Positions 16,262-24,488 of a stretch of DNA of 44,397 nt are shown one piece after another (the stretch's first letter is position 1; each line of letters begins with the position of its first letter). Source of the stretch: Hoeflea sp. (GTDB lineage Bacteria; Pseudomonadota; Alphaproteobacteria; Rhizobiales; Rhizobiaceae). The DNA lies in NCBI RefSeq assembly GCF_014359905.1, contig NZ_JACIYP010000040.1:1-44397 (forward strand). The letters run 5' to 3'. The position numbers and the translations under genes were made by a program. The notes under the pieces were generated by a model. That model ran no database searches and was not told the origin of the DNA. It was given only the letters and a program-made list of their open reading frames with translations.

Positions 16262-17869
16262 ATGGCACTCGCCGGTCACGACACACCGATTGCTGTATTC
16301 AGCGATACTACGACGACAACGGGCTATTCCGGTTCGCTGACGGTCGCTGATGGCGAGCTGATCGTTGTCTGCTTCGACGGCATCGGAAACGGGTCAGACA
16401 CGGTTTCGGGCTGGACGGTAACGCTTGGCGGCAACGCCCTGACCTATCAATCCGGCCCGAACCCGACCGCCGTTGTCGGTATCGCTGCAATATTCACAGG
16501 GATCGCATCCGGTAGCGGTGCCCAGACGCTGAGCCTGACGACTGGTGTCGCGACAAGAGGCATGGACGCCCACGCCTATCGGATTACCGGGTTCGACACG
16601 ACAAATCCAATTGCAGCCGCCGGGCAACTGGCAAACTACAATTCGGACGTCCTGGCCCTGACCAGTCCCGATGCTATCACGACAGGGGCAGGCGGAAACG
16701 CAGTCATCGGCTGCATCGGCATTAATAGCGGCACTATTACCGCCCTTGCCGTTTCAGGCGCGGACGGGTCACTCACCGGGCAAACGGGCACAAACCAGTT
16801 CAGCGATGTGGAATGGGGCACGGCCTATAAACTTATGCTCACGGCTGGCAGCGTGTCGTTCGCATGGACCTGGGCGACATATGCAAGCAAGCCAGCGGCT
16901 GCATGGGTAGAGATCAATGCGTCTGCTGGTGGAACATCCGCGACCGCTAACGCGGGTGTCGGTAGTGTTTCCGCGCAGGGCATGTCGTCGTCGGCTTCTT
17001 CCGGCGTGTCGTCCGTTGCAGGTTCTGGTTCTGTTTCGGTTCAGGGATTCCCGGTTACGGCATCCGCCGGGTCTGACGCATCTGCATCTTCTGGAATCGG
17101 GCTTGTCTCGGTGCAAGGTCTACCGGCGACGGCGTCGGCTGGAGTAGCGGTAGCGGCTGGAGCGGGTGCGGTATCCGTCCTTGGCGGCGCAGTAAGCGCC
17201 TATATACCTGCGGCGAACGACCTTACGTGGTCGGGGTTTCAGTTAACGTGGTCAGGCGACCAAATCACATGGACGGCAGGAGTATCGGCCGTAGCAACTA
17301 CTGGGGCCGGTAGTGTTTCGGTGCAGGGACGCACGACATCTGCTTCGGCAGCGGTTGCCGCAGTAGCCGGAACAGGCTCCATATCGGCACAGGGTCACGC
17401 CGTAACCGTAGCAGTTGGCGGCTCTGTGTCTGCATTTCCAGGCATCGGCACGGTAGATGTGAGCGGTAATCCGGCAACCGCATCGGCATCCGCGATCGCG
17501 ACAACTGGCGCGGGCGTCATATCGGTTCAGGGTAAGGCTTCGATAGCAAATGTCGGCGGCGCTGCTTCGGCGTCCTCCGGCCTTGGAATCTTGACGGTTC
17601 AAGGCTTCGGTGCTACGGTTTCGGTAGGCGTAACGATTTCAACCAGCCACGGGACTGTTCAGGTTTCCGGCAACTCCGCAACCGGGTCAGCAAGTGTTTC
17701 TGCGGCAACGGGGGCAGGGGCGATAACGATACAGGGACGGAGCGCCATTGCATCAGTTGGCGCCGTAGCGTTCCGGCGCATCGCGACTGCGGATGAAAGC
17801 AGGACTGGCGTAATCTTGATGAATACTCCACACGGTGTTGCTATAAGGAAAACGGCAAATGGCGCGTGA
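16262..17869 (+). CDS. Long repetitive tail fibre with SVQG repeats
   Basis: 535 residues. The first about 220 form a beta domain with Ile/Thr/Gly-rich strands (VADGELIVVCFDGIG and AAAWVEINASAGG). From 16936 to 17770 there are about eleven imperfect repeats of 22-24 residues, each ending in a version of GSVSVQG followed by a small hydrophobic pair. One spacer containing LTWSGFQLTWSGDQITW interrupts the series. The composition (Ala, Ser, Val, Gly) suggests a fibrous shaft. The C-terminus ends VILMNTPHGVAIRKTANGA. Probable structural fibre. Confidence 0.75.
   Translation: MALAGHDTPIAVFSDTTTTTGYSGSLTVADGELIVVCFDGIGNGSDTVSGWTVTLGGNALTYQSGPNPTAVVGIAAIFTGIASGSGAQTLSLTTGVATRGMDAHAYRITGFDTTNPIAAAGQLANYNSDVLALTSPDAITTGAGGNAVIGCIGINSGTITALAVSGADGSLTGQTGTNQFSDVEWGTAYKLMLTAGSVSFAWTWATYASKPAAAWVEINASAGGTSATANAGVGSVSAQGMSSSASSGVSSVAGSGSVSVQGFPVTASAGSDASASSGIGLVSVQGLPATASAGVAVAAGAGAVSVLGGAVSAYIPAANDLTWSGFQLTWSGDQITWTAGVSAVATTGAGSVSVQGRTTSASAAVAAVAGTGSISAQGHAVTVAVGGSVSAFPGIGTVDVSGNPATASASAIATTGAGVISVQGKASIANVGGAASASSGLGILTVQGFGATVSVGVTISTSHGTVQVSGNSATGSASVSAATGAGAITIQGRSAIASVGAVAFRRIATADESRTGVILMNTPHGVAIRKTANGA
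16936..17770 (+). repeat. Tandem protein-coding repeats of about 66-72 bp
   Basis: About eleven degenerate in-frame units coding for Ala/Ser/Val/Gly-rich 22-24 residue repeats with a shared (S/T)(V/I)(Q/S)G motif. DNA conservation is lower than protein conservation. Units are not spaced as in CRISPR arrays. Confidence 0.8.
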
Positions 17870-17884
17870 AACTGGCGAGGCGAA

Positions 17885-18211
17885 ATGAGCGTTTTCAGCA
17901 TCAAGAAGGGCGACACTTCGCCAGCCATCCTTGCGGAGCTTACGCCGCAAGATGTGGATATCACCGGAGCAACAGGCGTTGTGTTCAACATGTGGGATCG
18001 CAGCACAAAGACCGTCAAGATCAACCGGGCGGCGGCTTCACTCGTAACTGCATCTGGCCCGGCATCCGTAAGTTACGCATGGGCACTGGCGGATACCGAC
18101 ACTGACGGATGGTTCGAGGCTGAGTTTGAGGTGACGCGCGCGGATGGAACTGTTGAGACATTCCCGAATGACGGTTACATTTCCGTAAACATTACCAGAG
18201 ACATTGGGTGA
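17885..18211 (+). CDS. BppU-like baseplate/fibre adaptor
   Basis: 108 residues. Matches the DUF2479/BppU N-terminal layout: FSIKKGDTSPAILAEL at the start, ITGATGVVFNMWDR, WALADTDTDGWFEAEFEV and VETFPNDGYISVNITRDI at the end. Such domains bind a receptor-binding protein to the baseplate. ATG 17885 with a GGCGAAATG leader. The adjacent fibre gene ends 15 nt upstream. Confidence 0.7.
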   Translation: MSVFSIKKGDTSPAILAELTPQDVDITGATGVVFNMWDRSTKTVKINRAAASLVTASGPASVSYAWALADTDTDGWFEAEFEVTRADGTVETFPNDGYISVNITRDIG

Positions 18212-18214
18212 CGC

Positions 18215-18634
18215 ATGGCATTTGAAGCAGTCCAGCAACCATCTACGCCTCCGCAAGCCGGTGACGCGGCAATCGTGCATCGCGCTGGCGTTCCGGCGAA
18301 TGTCGATATAACGACAATCGCTGCAAATGACCAGACCGGCACGGCCTACACGCTCGCGCTGGCCGATGCCGCGCATTTCGTGACGATGACGAATGCCGCG
18401 CCGAACACGCTGACCATACCGGACAACGCGACAGTCGCCTTCCCGGTCGGGACGGCGATCACCATCGGCCAGGGCGGAAGCGGCACGACGACCATAGATG
18501 CCGCAGCTGGCGTCACGCTCAACGGCGTGTCCGGCGGGGCTGGTGACGTGACCGGGCAATGGGCGACGGTGATGCTGCGCAAGACCGCGACAGATACATG
18601 GCAGGCGTGGGGCAGCATCGGGGCCGTGGCATGA
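18215..18634 (+). CDS. Fibre beta-domain protein
   Basis: 139 residues. Typical phage fibre beta unit: TAYTLALADAAHFVTMTN, then TLTIPDN, FPVGTAITIGQGGSGTTTI, and a Trp-rich end DTWQAWGSIG. Contains no enzymatic residue pattern. ATGA overlap with the SGNH gene suggests coupled synthesis, and it may be the fibre part to which the esterase is attached. Confidence 0.65.
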   Translation: MAFEAVQQPSTPPQAGDAAIVHRAGVPANVDITTIAANDQTGTAYTLALADAAHFVTMTNAAPNTLTIPDNATVAFPVGTAITIGQGGSGTTTIDAAAGVTLNGVSGGAGDVTGQWATVMLRKTATDTWQAWGSIGAVA

Positions 18635-20295
18635 TCGGGGCCATGGCGCTGGCCACGGCGGCAGCGGGGCACAGGCGGGTGCAGGGCGGGCTGGCGAAGC
18701 GGACGACACTCTACGCCCTTCTTGGCAGCACGGCCTATGCGGCGATCTCCGGTGCTGCCTGGGGCGACAGTATCACGGCCAACAACCAGGCCAATGTGAT
18801 GCGCGATTCCGGCGCTGGATATTCGGAATACGTCAACCTCGCCTATACTCCGGCGGTCGATACGATCAGCCATGGAAACTGGCCGGGCGAGGTCGCGGCG
18901 CTGACCGGCGGGACGTTCGTCAACGAGGGGGCGGGCGGACAAACCTCCGACCAGATCACCGCGCGGATGGAGGCGGTCGCCGCGTCTGGTGTCAATGTCG
19001 TGAGCTTCGGGACGAACGATGCCTCTGGAGGATCGGTAGCGACGCAGTTGAACCTGCAGGCAAATGTTGACCGCGTCGCGGCCCATGGCTACGGCCTTGG
19101 CACAACGCTTTTCACGACATTCCAGGCCAAGACCCCCGGGGGAAGCAGCTACGGCATCGCAGACTACGCCCGTCGCGCGGGCTTCAAGAGCTACAACTGG
19201 CATACCGGGATGCTCAAGCTCGCGCATCGGATGCATGCCGAGACAGCGGTCGCGTCGCTTCCGACGAGCTGGATCGAGGGATCGGCGCCGCCGGCATTCA
19301 TGTCATCTCCGACCCCGACAGGGTCGGTCGACAACATCCATCCGGGCAGCGCGTTTTCCGAGGCGCACAGCCAGGAGATCGCCGCGATTGCAACGGCCAT
19401 GTCGGGCGGCGCGCCCTACCTGCAGATGCAGACGATGGCGGTTGACTGGTCGGTGCCTGCCGGGACGCTGATCGGGACGCTCGACACGATAGGGACCGTT
19501 TCCGGATCGGCGGTGAACAACGACTTCGGCAATGTCGGTGCGATCACGGTTTCCGGGGCGAATGTCTATCGCGGCGCCGGGGCGGCACCTTCGGGTGACT
19601 GGGCCGAGTTCTTTATCGAGGTCCGCAACGCGCAAGGGTCGAACGTCAACAGGCTGATGCTCGGGCTCGCGTCCGGTGGCACGACCTTCCGGCCCTGCGC
19701 TCCGGTGATCCAGTCCTTCATCGCGGGAAGCTCGACAGAGGGCACGATCTCCATCGTGGTCGCAAAGATCACGTCCGCGAACAGCCGGTTCGTGAAGGTC
19801 GGGAATTGTGAAATTCAACTCCTTACCAGCGGACAGGTTAGGTTTGGTGGGCCATTATCCTCTCCTGTCGCGTCCGGCGCGAACGTCACCAGCTATCAGC
19901 ATTTCATGATCACATGGAACGCGACCAGCTGCTACACGGTGCTGGGCACAACATATACCGACCGCACCGGCACCTATACGGGCGGCAACATCAATGGCAG
20001 CCTGCTCCTGTTCGGGGCGACCACGGGGACGACGGCACTCGTCTCCGACCGCACGGCGCGGGTCGGACACGTCTACGTGTCGGACAGGTATTTCGGGCCG
20101 GGATCGGATATTTCGCCGATCTGGGATGGTGCCAACTCCGCTATCAGCGGCCCGGCCGACGTGCTGGCCGGCGACGCGCCGCTCTACAGCATGGCGGGCG
20201 GGCCGGGAAAGTTCGCCTCGGAAAACTACGGCTCACTGGGAAAACTCAACATGTGGCCCGACTGGGACGCCACGAACGCACGACTCCGGTCATAG
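18631..20295 (+). CDS. SGNH-hydrolase tail protein (probable esterase)
   Basis: 554 residues from ATG 18631. The N-terminal about 260 residues have the SGNH blocks: GDSIT with Ser47, Gly-rich NEGAGGQTSDQI (98-109), FGTND with Asn129, and DNIHPG with Asp234 and His237. This predicts a polysaccharide or glycan deacetylase. The C-terminal 290 residues are a beta-rich, Thr/Gly-rich jelly-roll-like region. It lies beside fibre genes, so it is probably virion-bound and strips acetyl groups from host surface glycan. An upstream extension inside the previous gene was rejected because ATG 18631 overlaps its stop. Confidence 0.85.
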   Translation: MIGAMALATAAAGHRRVQGGLAKRTTLYALLGSTAYAAISGAAWGDSITANNQANVMRDSGAGYSEYVNLAYTPAVDTISHGNWPGEVAALTGGTFVNEGAGGQTSDQITARMEAVAASGVNVVSFGTNDASGGSVATQLNLQANVDRVAAHGYGLGTTLFTTFQAKTPGGSSYGIADYARRAGFKSYNWHTGMLKLAHRMHAETAVASLPTSWIEGSAPPAFMSSPTPTGSVDNIHPGSAFSEAHSQEIAAIATAMSGGAPYLQMQTMAVDWSVPAGTLIGTLDTIGTVSGSAVNNDFGNVGAITVSGANVYRGAGAAPSGDWAEFFIEVRNAQGSNVNRLMLGLASGGTTFRPCAPVIQSFIAGSSTEGTISIVVAKITSANSRFVKVGNCEIQLLTSGQVRFGGPLSSPVASGANVTSYQHFMITWNATSCYTVLGTTYTDRTGTYTGGNINGSLLLFGATTGTTALVSDRTARVGHVYVSDRYFGPGSDISPIWDGANSAISGPADVLAGDAPLYSMAGGPGKFASENYGSLGKLNMWPDWDATNARLRS

Positions 20296-20307
20296 GAAGG
20301 ATCAACC

Positions 20308-21639
20308 ATGTCGAAAGTCCAACTCGAAGCCATCGCCCGTCATCTTGAGGCGGCGGAAACATTCATCACCGAAGCGGTTGCCGACGTGCAGACGGCGATG
20401 GGCCGCATGGCGTCAGCGCTCGGCACCGCCCGCGTGATGATCGCGGAGCTTGATGCTGCGCCTGAACCGGAACCTACGCCTGAGCCTACGCCTGAGCCTA
20501 CGCCTGAACCTACACCCGAGCCTACGCCAGAGCCTGAACCTGAACCGACTCCGATTCCGACGCCTCCGGTTGTTGGCGGCGATCTGCAATCATGGCTTGC
20601 CTCTGCATCCGCTGGTGACACGATCTATCTTCCTGATGGTGATTATGGGTCTGTGTTCATTTCCGGCATCCCTGACGACATCACCCTGCAATCCGAAAGC
20701 AGATATGGCGCGCACTTCGAGCGGATCACGCTGAGCAACCTCAACGGCCTGAGGATCAGCGATATTGCCGGGTGGCCGCTTGGTTCGACTCCGGTAGATA
20801 ACATCAAGAAGTATTGCGTCACCGGAGACGCATCGGCGAATCGCGTGATAATCGACGGTTGCTTGTTCATGGGCCATCCCTACGGTGATAGCTATCCAGC
20901 GTGGAGCCTGGCCGAGTGGCGCGACCGGGCAATGGGCGGCGTTATCCTGGGTGGAAACGACTGCACCATTATTGACAGCATCGCTAAAGGAGTAAGGTTT
21001 GGCTTTGCCCTGACCGGCCATAGAGGGATATATCGAGACCTCCGCGCCATTGGCGTTTCAGGCGACGCCTACAGGTGCAATGGATCGGGATCGACGGCAA
21101 CCGACATTCTCGCCGCCGATCTGGTATATATGAATGACGGCAATCACCCTGACGCATTCCAGGCTTTCGGCGCCCGCGTCAACGGCACAAACCAGCTTCT
21201 CGACGGTCTTACCATCGAGCGATTCATGTTTGTGGAGTGGCTGCACAACGATCCGGCAAGCCCGCTCCGGTTCAATACAAACCTGAATCGTTATGGCGTC
21301 ATGCAGGGCCTCGGAATGCACAACGCGCCGTATTCCAACCTGACGCTTCGCGACGGCATCGTAAAGTCTGGCACGGCGAACGGCGTGAAGGTTTCGAATG
21401 TGACAAACGCTACCGTAGAGCGGGTGATTGCGATGGGTGTTGACTATCCCAACGCCACGATCAACGGCTTTCCAGCATACGACAAGCGGTGGCCGTGGAT
21501 CGACATGACCGGCACGAATATCTCGCTTGTTGACTGTCAGGCCGAGCAATTCGCGGGATCGGTGAAGACCGGCCACAACGGGACCGAGCCAGACTATACC
21601 GCGCCGTTGCCTTCGTGGGCACAGGCGCTGGTGGCGTGA
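20308..21639 (+). CDS. Beta-helix tailspike (probable polysaccharide-degrading)
   Basis: 443 residues. A short coiled N-terminus (1-50) is followed by a Pro-Glu-Pro-Thr linker (about 52-86), then a right-handed beta-helix: repeated short strands with Asn, Asp and Gly turns (GDTIYLPDGDYGSVFISG; ERITLSNLNGLRISDIAG; NRVIIDGCLFMG; NCTIIDS-type turns). This fold is typical of tailspike lyases and hydrolases. No catalytic residues can be assigned with certainty. Trp-rich C-terminus ends PLPSWAQALVA. Confidence 0.75.
   Translation: MSKVQLEAIARHLEAAETFITEAVADVQTAMGRMASALGTARVMIAELDAAPEPEPTPEPTPEPTPEPTPEPTPEPEPEPTPIPTPPVVGGDLQSWLASASAGDTIYLPDGDYGSVFISGIPDDITLQSESRYGAHFERITLSNLNGLRISDIAGWPLGSTPVDNIKKYCVTGDASANRVIIDGCLFMGHPYGDSYPAWSLAEWRDRAMGGVILGGNDCTIIDSIAKGVRFGFALTGHRGIYRDLRAIGVSGDAYRCNGSGSTATDILAADLVYMNDGNHPDAFQAFGARVNGTNQLLDGLTIERFMFVEWLHNDPASPLRFNTNLNRYGVMQGLGMHNAPYSNLTLRDGIVKSGTANGVKVSNVTNATVERVIAMGVDYPNATINGFPAYDKRWPWIDMTGTNISLVDCQAEQFAGSVKTGHNGTEPDYTAPLPSWAQALVA
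20461..20560 (+). repeat. Short tandem repeat encoding Pro-Glu-Pro-Thr linker
   Basis: About seven imperfect copies of a 12-bp unit of the type CCTACGCCTGAG. It encodes a rigid, acidic, Pro-rich linker between the anchor and the beta-helix of the tailspike. Copy number is likely to vary by slippage. Confidence 0.85.
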
Positions 21640-21640
21640 C

Positions 21641-21892
21641 GTGTCTCTCTACGAGAAAATAGAGCAAGTGGGGGCGTCGGTTTTCGGCGCCTTCATTTTG
21701 TCTGTCGGTGGTGGTATCATGTGGGTGATACGACGCATTCTGACAAATCAGAAGCAGATCGAGTTGCTGCAGTCCGAGATAAAGCACCGAGACGCATTGA
21801 GAAAAGAAGACCGCGAGGCTGTGCGAGAAGTCAGGGACGAAGTGAAGGCGCTGAGAACTGAAATCAGGGACGTGTTCAGGAGGCTGGAATGA
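21641..21892 (+). CDS. Single-TM coiled-coil membrane protein
   Basis: 83 residues from GTG 21641. One membrane helix (about 13-31, FGAFILSVGGGIMWVIRRI), then a charged coiled coil (KQIELLQSEIKHRDALRKED). It directly precedes the lysozyme and overlaps it by 4 nt. Could be a holin partner, pinholin-like protein or spanin-like factor. The fold is not decisive and no named family was recognised. Confidence 0.65.
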   Translation: MSLYEKIEQVGASVFGAFILSVGGGIMWVIRRILTNQKQIELLQSEIKHRDALRKEDREAVREVRDEVKALRTEIRDVFRRLE

Positions 21893-22497
21893 AAGACAAC
21901 TTCGATGCATGTCTGGCGTTCACGCTGAAATACGAAGGCGGGTATGTGAACGATCCGCACGATCCAGGCGGCGAGACAAACCTCGGTATCTCCAAGCTGT
22001 CATATCCTCACGAAGACATTCGAGGCATGACGCGCGCCCGCGCTGCTGCGATCTACCGTCGCGACTTCTGGAATGCCGTTTCCGGCGACGACCTGCCGCG
22101 CGGGCTTGACCTCGTGGCGTTCGACGCTGCCGTAAACTCTGGCGTCATGCGCAGCTCAAAGTGGGTGCAGCGGGCGCTGCTTGTCGAGGCAGACGGACGC
22201 ATCGGGCCGAAGACGCTCGTTGCGGCGAGGATGCTGAGCCAGAGCCAACTTGAGGCGGCTATCTCTCGGGCTGTTGCTATTCGGTTCGACTTCCTGACGA
22301 GGCTCAAGACGTGGTCGCGTTACAAGCGCGGCTGGACGGCCCGCACAGAGGCTGTAGGGGCGTCGGCACTGGCGATGGCCAAATCAGCGCAACGCCAGCC
22401 AGCGGCGCAGTCTACGCCCGCTCCGCCGCTGGGAATCGCCGCCGCCATTGCTGCCGCGCTGGCTGCGCTGGCGGTGTTCTTCGACAAACTATTCTAA
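21889..22497 (+). CDS. Endolysin (GH108-type N-acetylmuramidase)
   Basis: 202 residues. Cuts peptidoglycan at lysis. The GH108/DUF847 signature YEGGYVNDPHDPGGETN (15-31) contains the catalytic Glu16. Pattern continues through LDLVAFDAAVNSG and a peptidoglycan-binding-like middle. Unusual end: a C-terminal hydrophobic helix (about 178-200, LGIAAAIAAALAALAVFF) after a Pro/Ala linker could anchor it in the inner membrane. Start ATG overlaps the previous stop (ATGA). Confidence 0.9.
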   Translation: MKDNFDACLAFTLKYEGGYVNDPHDPGGETNLGISKLSYPHEDIRGMTRARAAAIYRRDFWNAVSGDDLPRGLDLVAFDAAVNSGVMRSSKWVQRALLVEADGRIGPKTLVAARMLSQSQLEAAISRAVAIRFDFLTRLKTWSRYKRGWTARTEAVGASALAMAKSAQRQPAAQSTPAPPLGIAAAIAAALAALAVFFDKLF

Positions 22498-22557
22498 TTC
22501 GCCAGCATGGCGTTTCGCCAGCCAGAGCGTCAACTGGCCGACACGAGGAAAATACAA

Positions 22558-22746
22558 ATGTCGAACGAAACTACAATTCCAAGCTTCAATCCTTCTGGCA
22601 AGAGGGAGGTTGATGCGATCAAGGAAATGACGGAAACTATCATGCAGTTTCTGCGTGACAATGTTCCTGAAAATCGGTGCAGGTCTATCGCGCTGACCAA
22701 CTACGAGCAAGCCGCCATGTGGGCGGTCAAGGCGAACTTCATGTGA
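22558..22746 (+). CDS. Small Acb2/Tad1-hairpin-like protein (candidate nucleotide sponge)
   Basis: 62 residues from ATG 22558, with GAGGA ten nt upstream. Resembles the small phage family of the Acb2/Tad1 hairpin type: NPSGKREVDAIKEMTETI, then a second helix RCRSIALTNYEQAAMWAVKA. Family members bind and hide cyclic nucleotides made by CBASS or Thoeris immunity. The identification is by recalled pattern, not by search, so it is a candidate only. It is placed just after the lysozyme, in an accessory position. Confidence 0.6.
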   Translation: MSNETTIPSFNPSGKREVDAIKEMTETIMQFLRDNVPENRCRSIALTNYEQAAMWAVKANFM

Positions 22747-22752
22747 TCTTGG

Positions 22753-22772
22753 AGCGGGCAGAAATGCCCGCT
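22753..22772 (+). terminator. 8-bp GC hairpin with GAAA loop
   Basis: Perfect stem 22753-22760 with 22765-22772, GAAA tetraloop, followed by a weak T-containing stretch. It lies between two small genes. May act as a weak terminator, an attenuator, or an mRNA 3-prime stabiliser. Confidence 0.5.
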
Positions 22773-22793
22773 TCGTTATATTTGGAGGCTGAC

Positions 22794-22997
22794 ATGCAAC
22801 CTAATGACTTCGCGCTTTGGCTAACTGGATTTATGGATGCGTCTGGTGGGAAACTTACGCCAGATCAGGTGCTGCTCGTGGCAGAAAAGGCCCGGTCGGT
22901 AATTCCGTATGTGCAGATGCAGGAACGCCCATACCGCTCTGTTCCTCACGCTCCGACGAATTTGTATCCCGACTTTACATGCTACACTGGAGGCTGA
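22794..22997 (+). CDS. Small phage protein, unknown
   Basis: 67 residues from ATG 22794 with GGAGG 6 nt upstream. Starts MQPNDFALWLTGFMDASGG, followed by LTPDQVLLVAEKARSV and an aromatic/Pro-rich C-terminus. Similar short proteins with a DFALWL opening are common next to the Acb2-like gene in phages. Function unknown. Confidence 0.65.
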   Translation: MQPNDFALWLTGFMDASGGKLTPDQVLLVAEKARSVIPYVQMQERPYRSVPHAPTNLYPDFTCYTGG

Positions 22998-22998
22998 G

Positions 22999-23256
22999 AT
23001 GGACCGCCACCCTATCTTCATCGGCGTTACCCGCTCGTTTTGGTCCGCCGTCGCCACGCTTGCACTCATGACCGAGATGGGCGAGCCGGTTGTCCGAGCT
23101 GTCGTGACGCTGGCAGCTGGTGTGTTCGGTGGCGATGCGAATGCCTTGACCGAGTGGACCATGACCGTCCTGCCCATCGTCACGCTGATCCTCGCCATGC
23201 AGCAGCGCAGCGGTGCGGCGCGGCCCTATACTCTTGACCCGAGGGCGGTGAAGTGA
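22999..23256 (+). CDS. Small membrane protein, lysis cassette
   Basis: 85 residues from ATG 22999 with GGAGG upstream. Two hydrophobic segments: about 10-45 (SAVATLALM; VVRAVVTLAAGVFGG) and 54-68 (TMTVLPIVTLILAM), then a basic tail. Could be an antiholin or class II holin, given its place between lysozyme and 3-TM holin. Overlaps the next gene by 4 nt (GTGA). Confidence 0.65.
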   Translation: MDRHPIFIGVTRSFWSAVATLALMTEMGEPVVRAVVTLAAGVFGGDANALTEWTMTVLPIVTLILAMQQRSGAARPYTLDPRAVK

Positions 23257-23582
23257 TCGTCATTTACACCAACATCCTTCCAGAGCGTAAGGCCGGTCTG
23301 ACCATCGGGCCGGTTATCCTGATCCAGCGGCGCTACAAGGGCGATGCCGGTCTTCTGGCGCATGAGAAAGAGCATGCCCGCCAGTTCTGGGCATCGTTCG
23401 GCCTGCACCTGATCCTATATCCCCTGAGCCGCCGCTATCGCCTATGGGCCGAGAGCAGGGCCTTTGCCAAGCAGGTGAACGGATCGAACATTGACGATCT
23501 GGCAGAGAAGATGGCGCGTGACAGCTACCGTCTCGGAATTACAAAAACCGATGCACGTAAGCATATCGAACGGTGGCTTTGA
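23253..23582 (+). CDS. Small zincin-like protein with HEXXH motif
   Basis: 109 residues from GTG 23253. The middle holds His37-Glu38-Lys-Glu-His41 and, 26 residues on, Glu67 (WAESRAFAKQ), the arrangement of a gluzincin-like metallopeptidase. A hydrophobic patch LHLILYPLS lies between. Zincins normally exceed 130 residues, so this would be minimal or inactive. It is inside the lysis cassette, where it might act on host envelope proteins, but no substrate can be named. Confidence 0.65.
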   Translation: MIVIYTNILPERKAGLTIGPVILIQRRYKGDAGLLAHEKEHARQFWASFGLHLILYPLSRRYRLWAESRAFAKQVNGSNIDDLAEKMARDSYRLGITKTDARKHIERWL

Positions 23583-23953
23583 TGCTCGGAATTGCATCGG
23601 CGCTCTTTCGCTGGCTTGGCTCTGGTCCTCTGGATCGCATCCTGAGCACGGTTGACAAGAAGATCAGCGCGGAGACTGACAGAGAGGCAATCAAGGGCGA
23701 GATCATTAAGGCGCATTACGCCAGTCGTGGCGACTACATGCGCGCTGGTGGGTTCTGGCTCATGATAATCTTTGCCATACCGCTCGCCGTGTGGTTTGGC
23801 GCGGTGGTGGTATATAGCATCCTGTGGTGTGCCGATTGCGCCTATCCGCAGGACTGGACTATCGCGGCCCTTCCGGCACCGCTGGATGAGTGGGCCGGAA
23901 TGATTATCGTATCCATCTTCGGTGTCATCGGCGTGACTCGGTTCAAGCGTTGA
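23582..23953 (+). CDS. Holin, 3-TM gene-transfer-agent type
   Basis: About 123 residues from ATG 23582 (one nt overlap with the stop before it); GTG 23573 is an alternative. A charged amphipathic N-terminus (1-50) is followed by hydrophobic segments around 58-80 (FWLMIIFAIPLAVWFGAVVVY) and 106-118 (AGMIIVSIFGVIGV). This layout resembles the 3-TM holin family of gene-transfer-agent release. Makes pores that let endolysin reach the wall. Last gene of the late operon. Confidence 0.7.
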   Translation: MLGIASALFRWLGSGPLDRILSTVDKKISAETDREAIKGEIIKAHYASRGDYMRAGGFWLMIIFAIPLAVWFGAVVVYSILWCADCAYPQDWTIAALPAPLDEWAGMIIVSIFGVIGVTRFKR

Positions 23954-24303
23954 GGCGCCCAAGGATTCACCACGGCAGAAGGCTCAGGCCGCACTGGTGG
24001 CGGTTTCTCGGAATTAATCGTTTCGATTCGAAATAAACGATTTTACACTTCGTCGCTGCGCACAGCCTCTCCCCTTTCTGCCGTGGAGAACGCCTTTGCT
24101 GGCCTTTCTCGACGCCCCGGACCACGGGAGGCATGTCTGCCGCATACTAGGTGCCCTTGCCCGATAACCGGGCCTCGCCTCTCGGAAAGTCTGCCTGCGC
24201 ATTTTCGAAGGCTGCGCTTCCGTGGTCCTGCTTATCGAGGGGTCTATTCCCGATCTCCAGGTTGCCACGGCGTATCACCTTAACGGGGCTTCCGCTCCAC
24301 GGC

Positions 24304-24341
24304 TCCGGGAAGTAATGGGGACAACTGAACCCGGATTTTTT
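24304..24341 (+). terminator. Weak terminator-like hairpin with T run
   Basis: Stem 24304-24309 with 24330-24335, loop of 20 nt, followed by TTTTTT at 24336-24341. Lies inside the structured stretch and could end some transcripts earlier, or be part of the larger fold. Confidence 0.35.
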
Positions 24342-24488
24342 CGTTGCCGATTTGCTTAGGGCAGTTGGCCTTCTGCCACAACGCTCTACTTTGAAAGCGC
24401 CAAAAGTCAGAAGGTTCTTGCAATCTCGTCCCTAACCGGGTATATATTGCACCGAATGCCGTATGAACCTGCAAGTTTCGGTATTCAG

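Noticed and set aside
20461-20560. CRISPR-like array
   Set aside because: The units are 12 bp, contiguous and in frame, coding for a Pro-rich linker; no spacers.
21641-21892. XhlA-like protein
   Set aside because: In XhlA the coiled coil precedes the membrane helix; here the order is reversed.
24083-24283. Short open frame inside the structured stretch
   Set aside because: No ribosome site, odd Arg/Pro/Cys composition, and the sequence is occupied by long stems.
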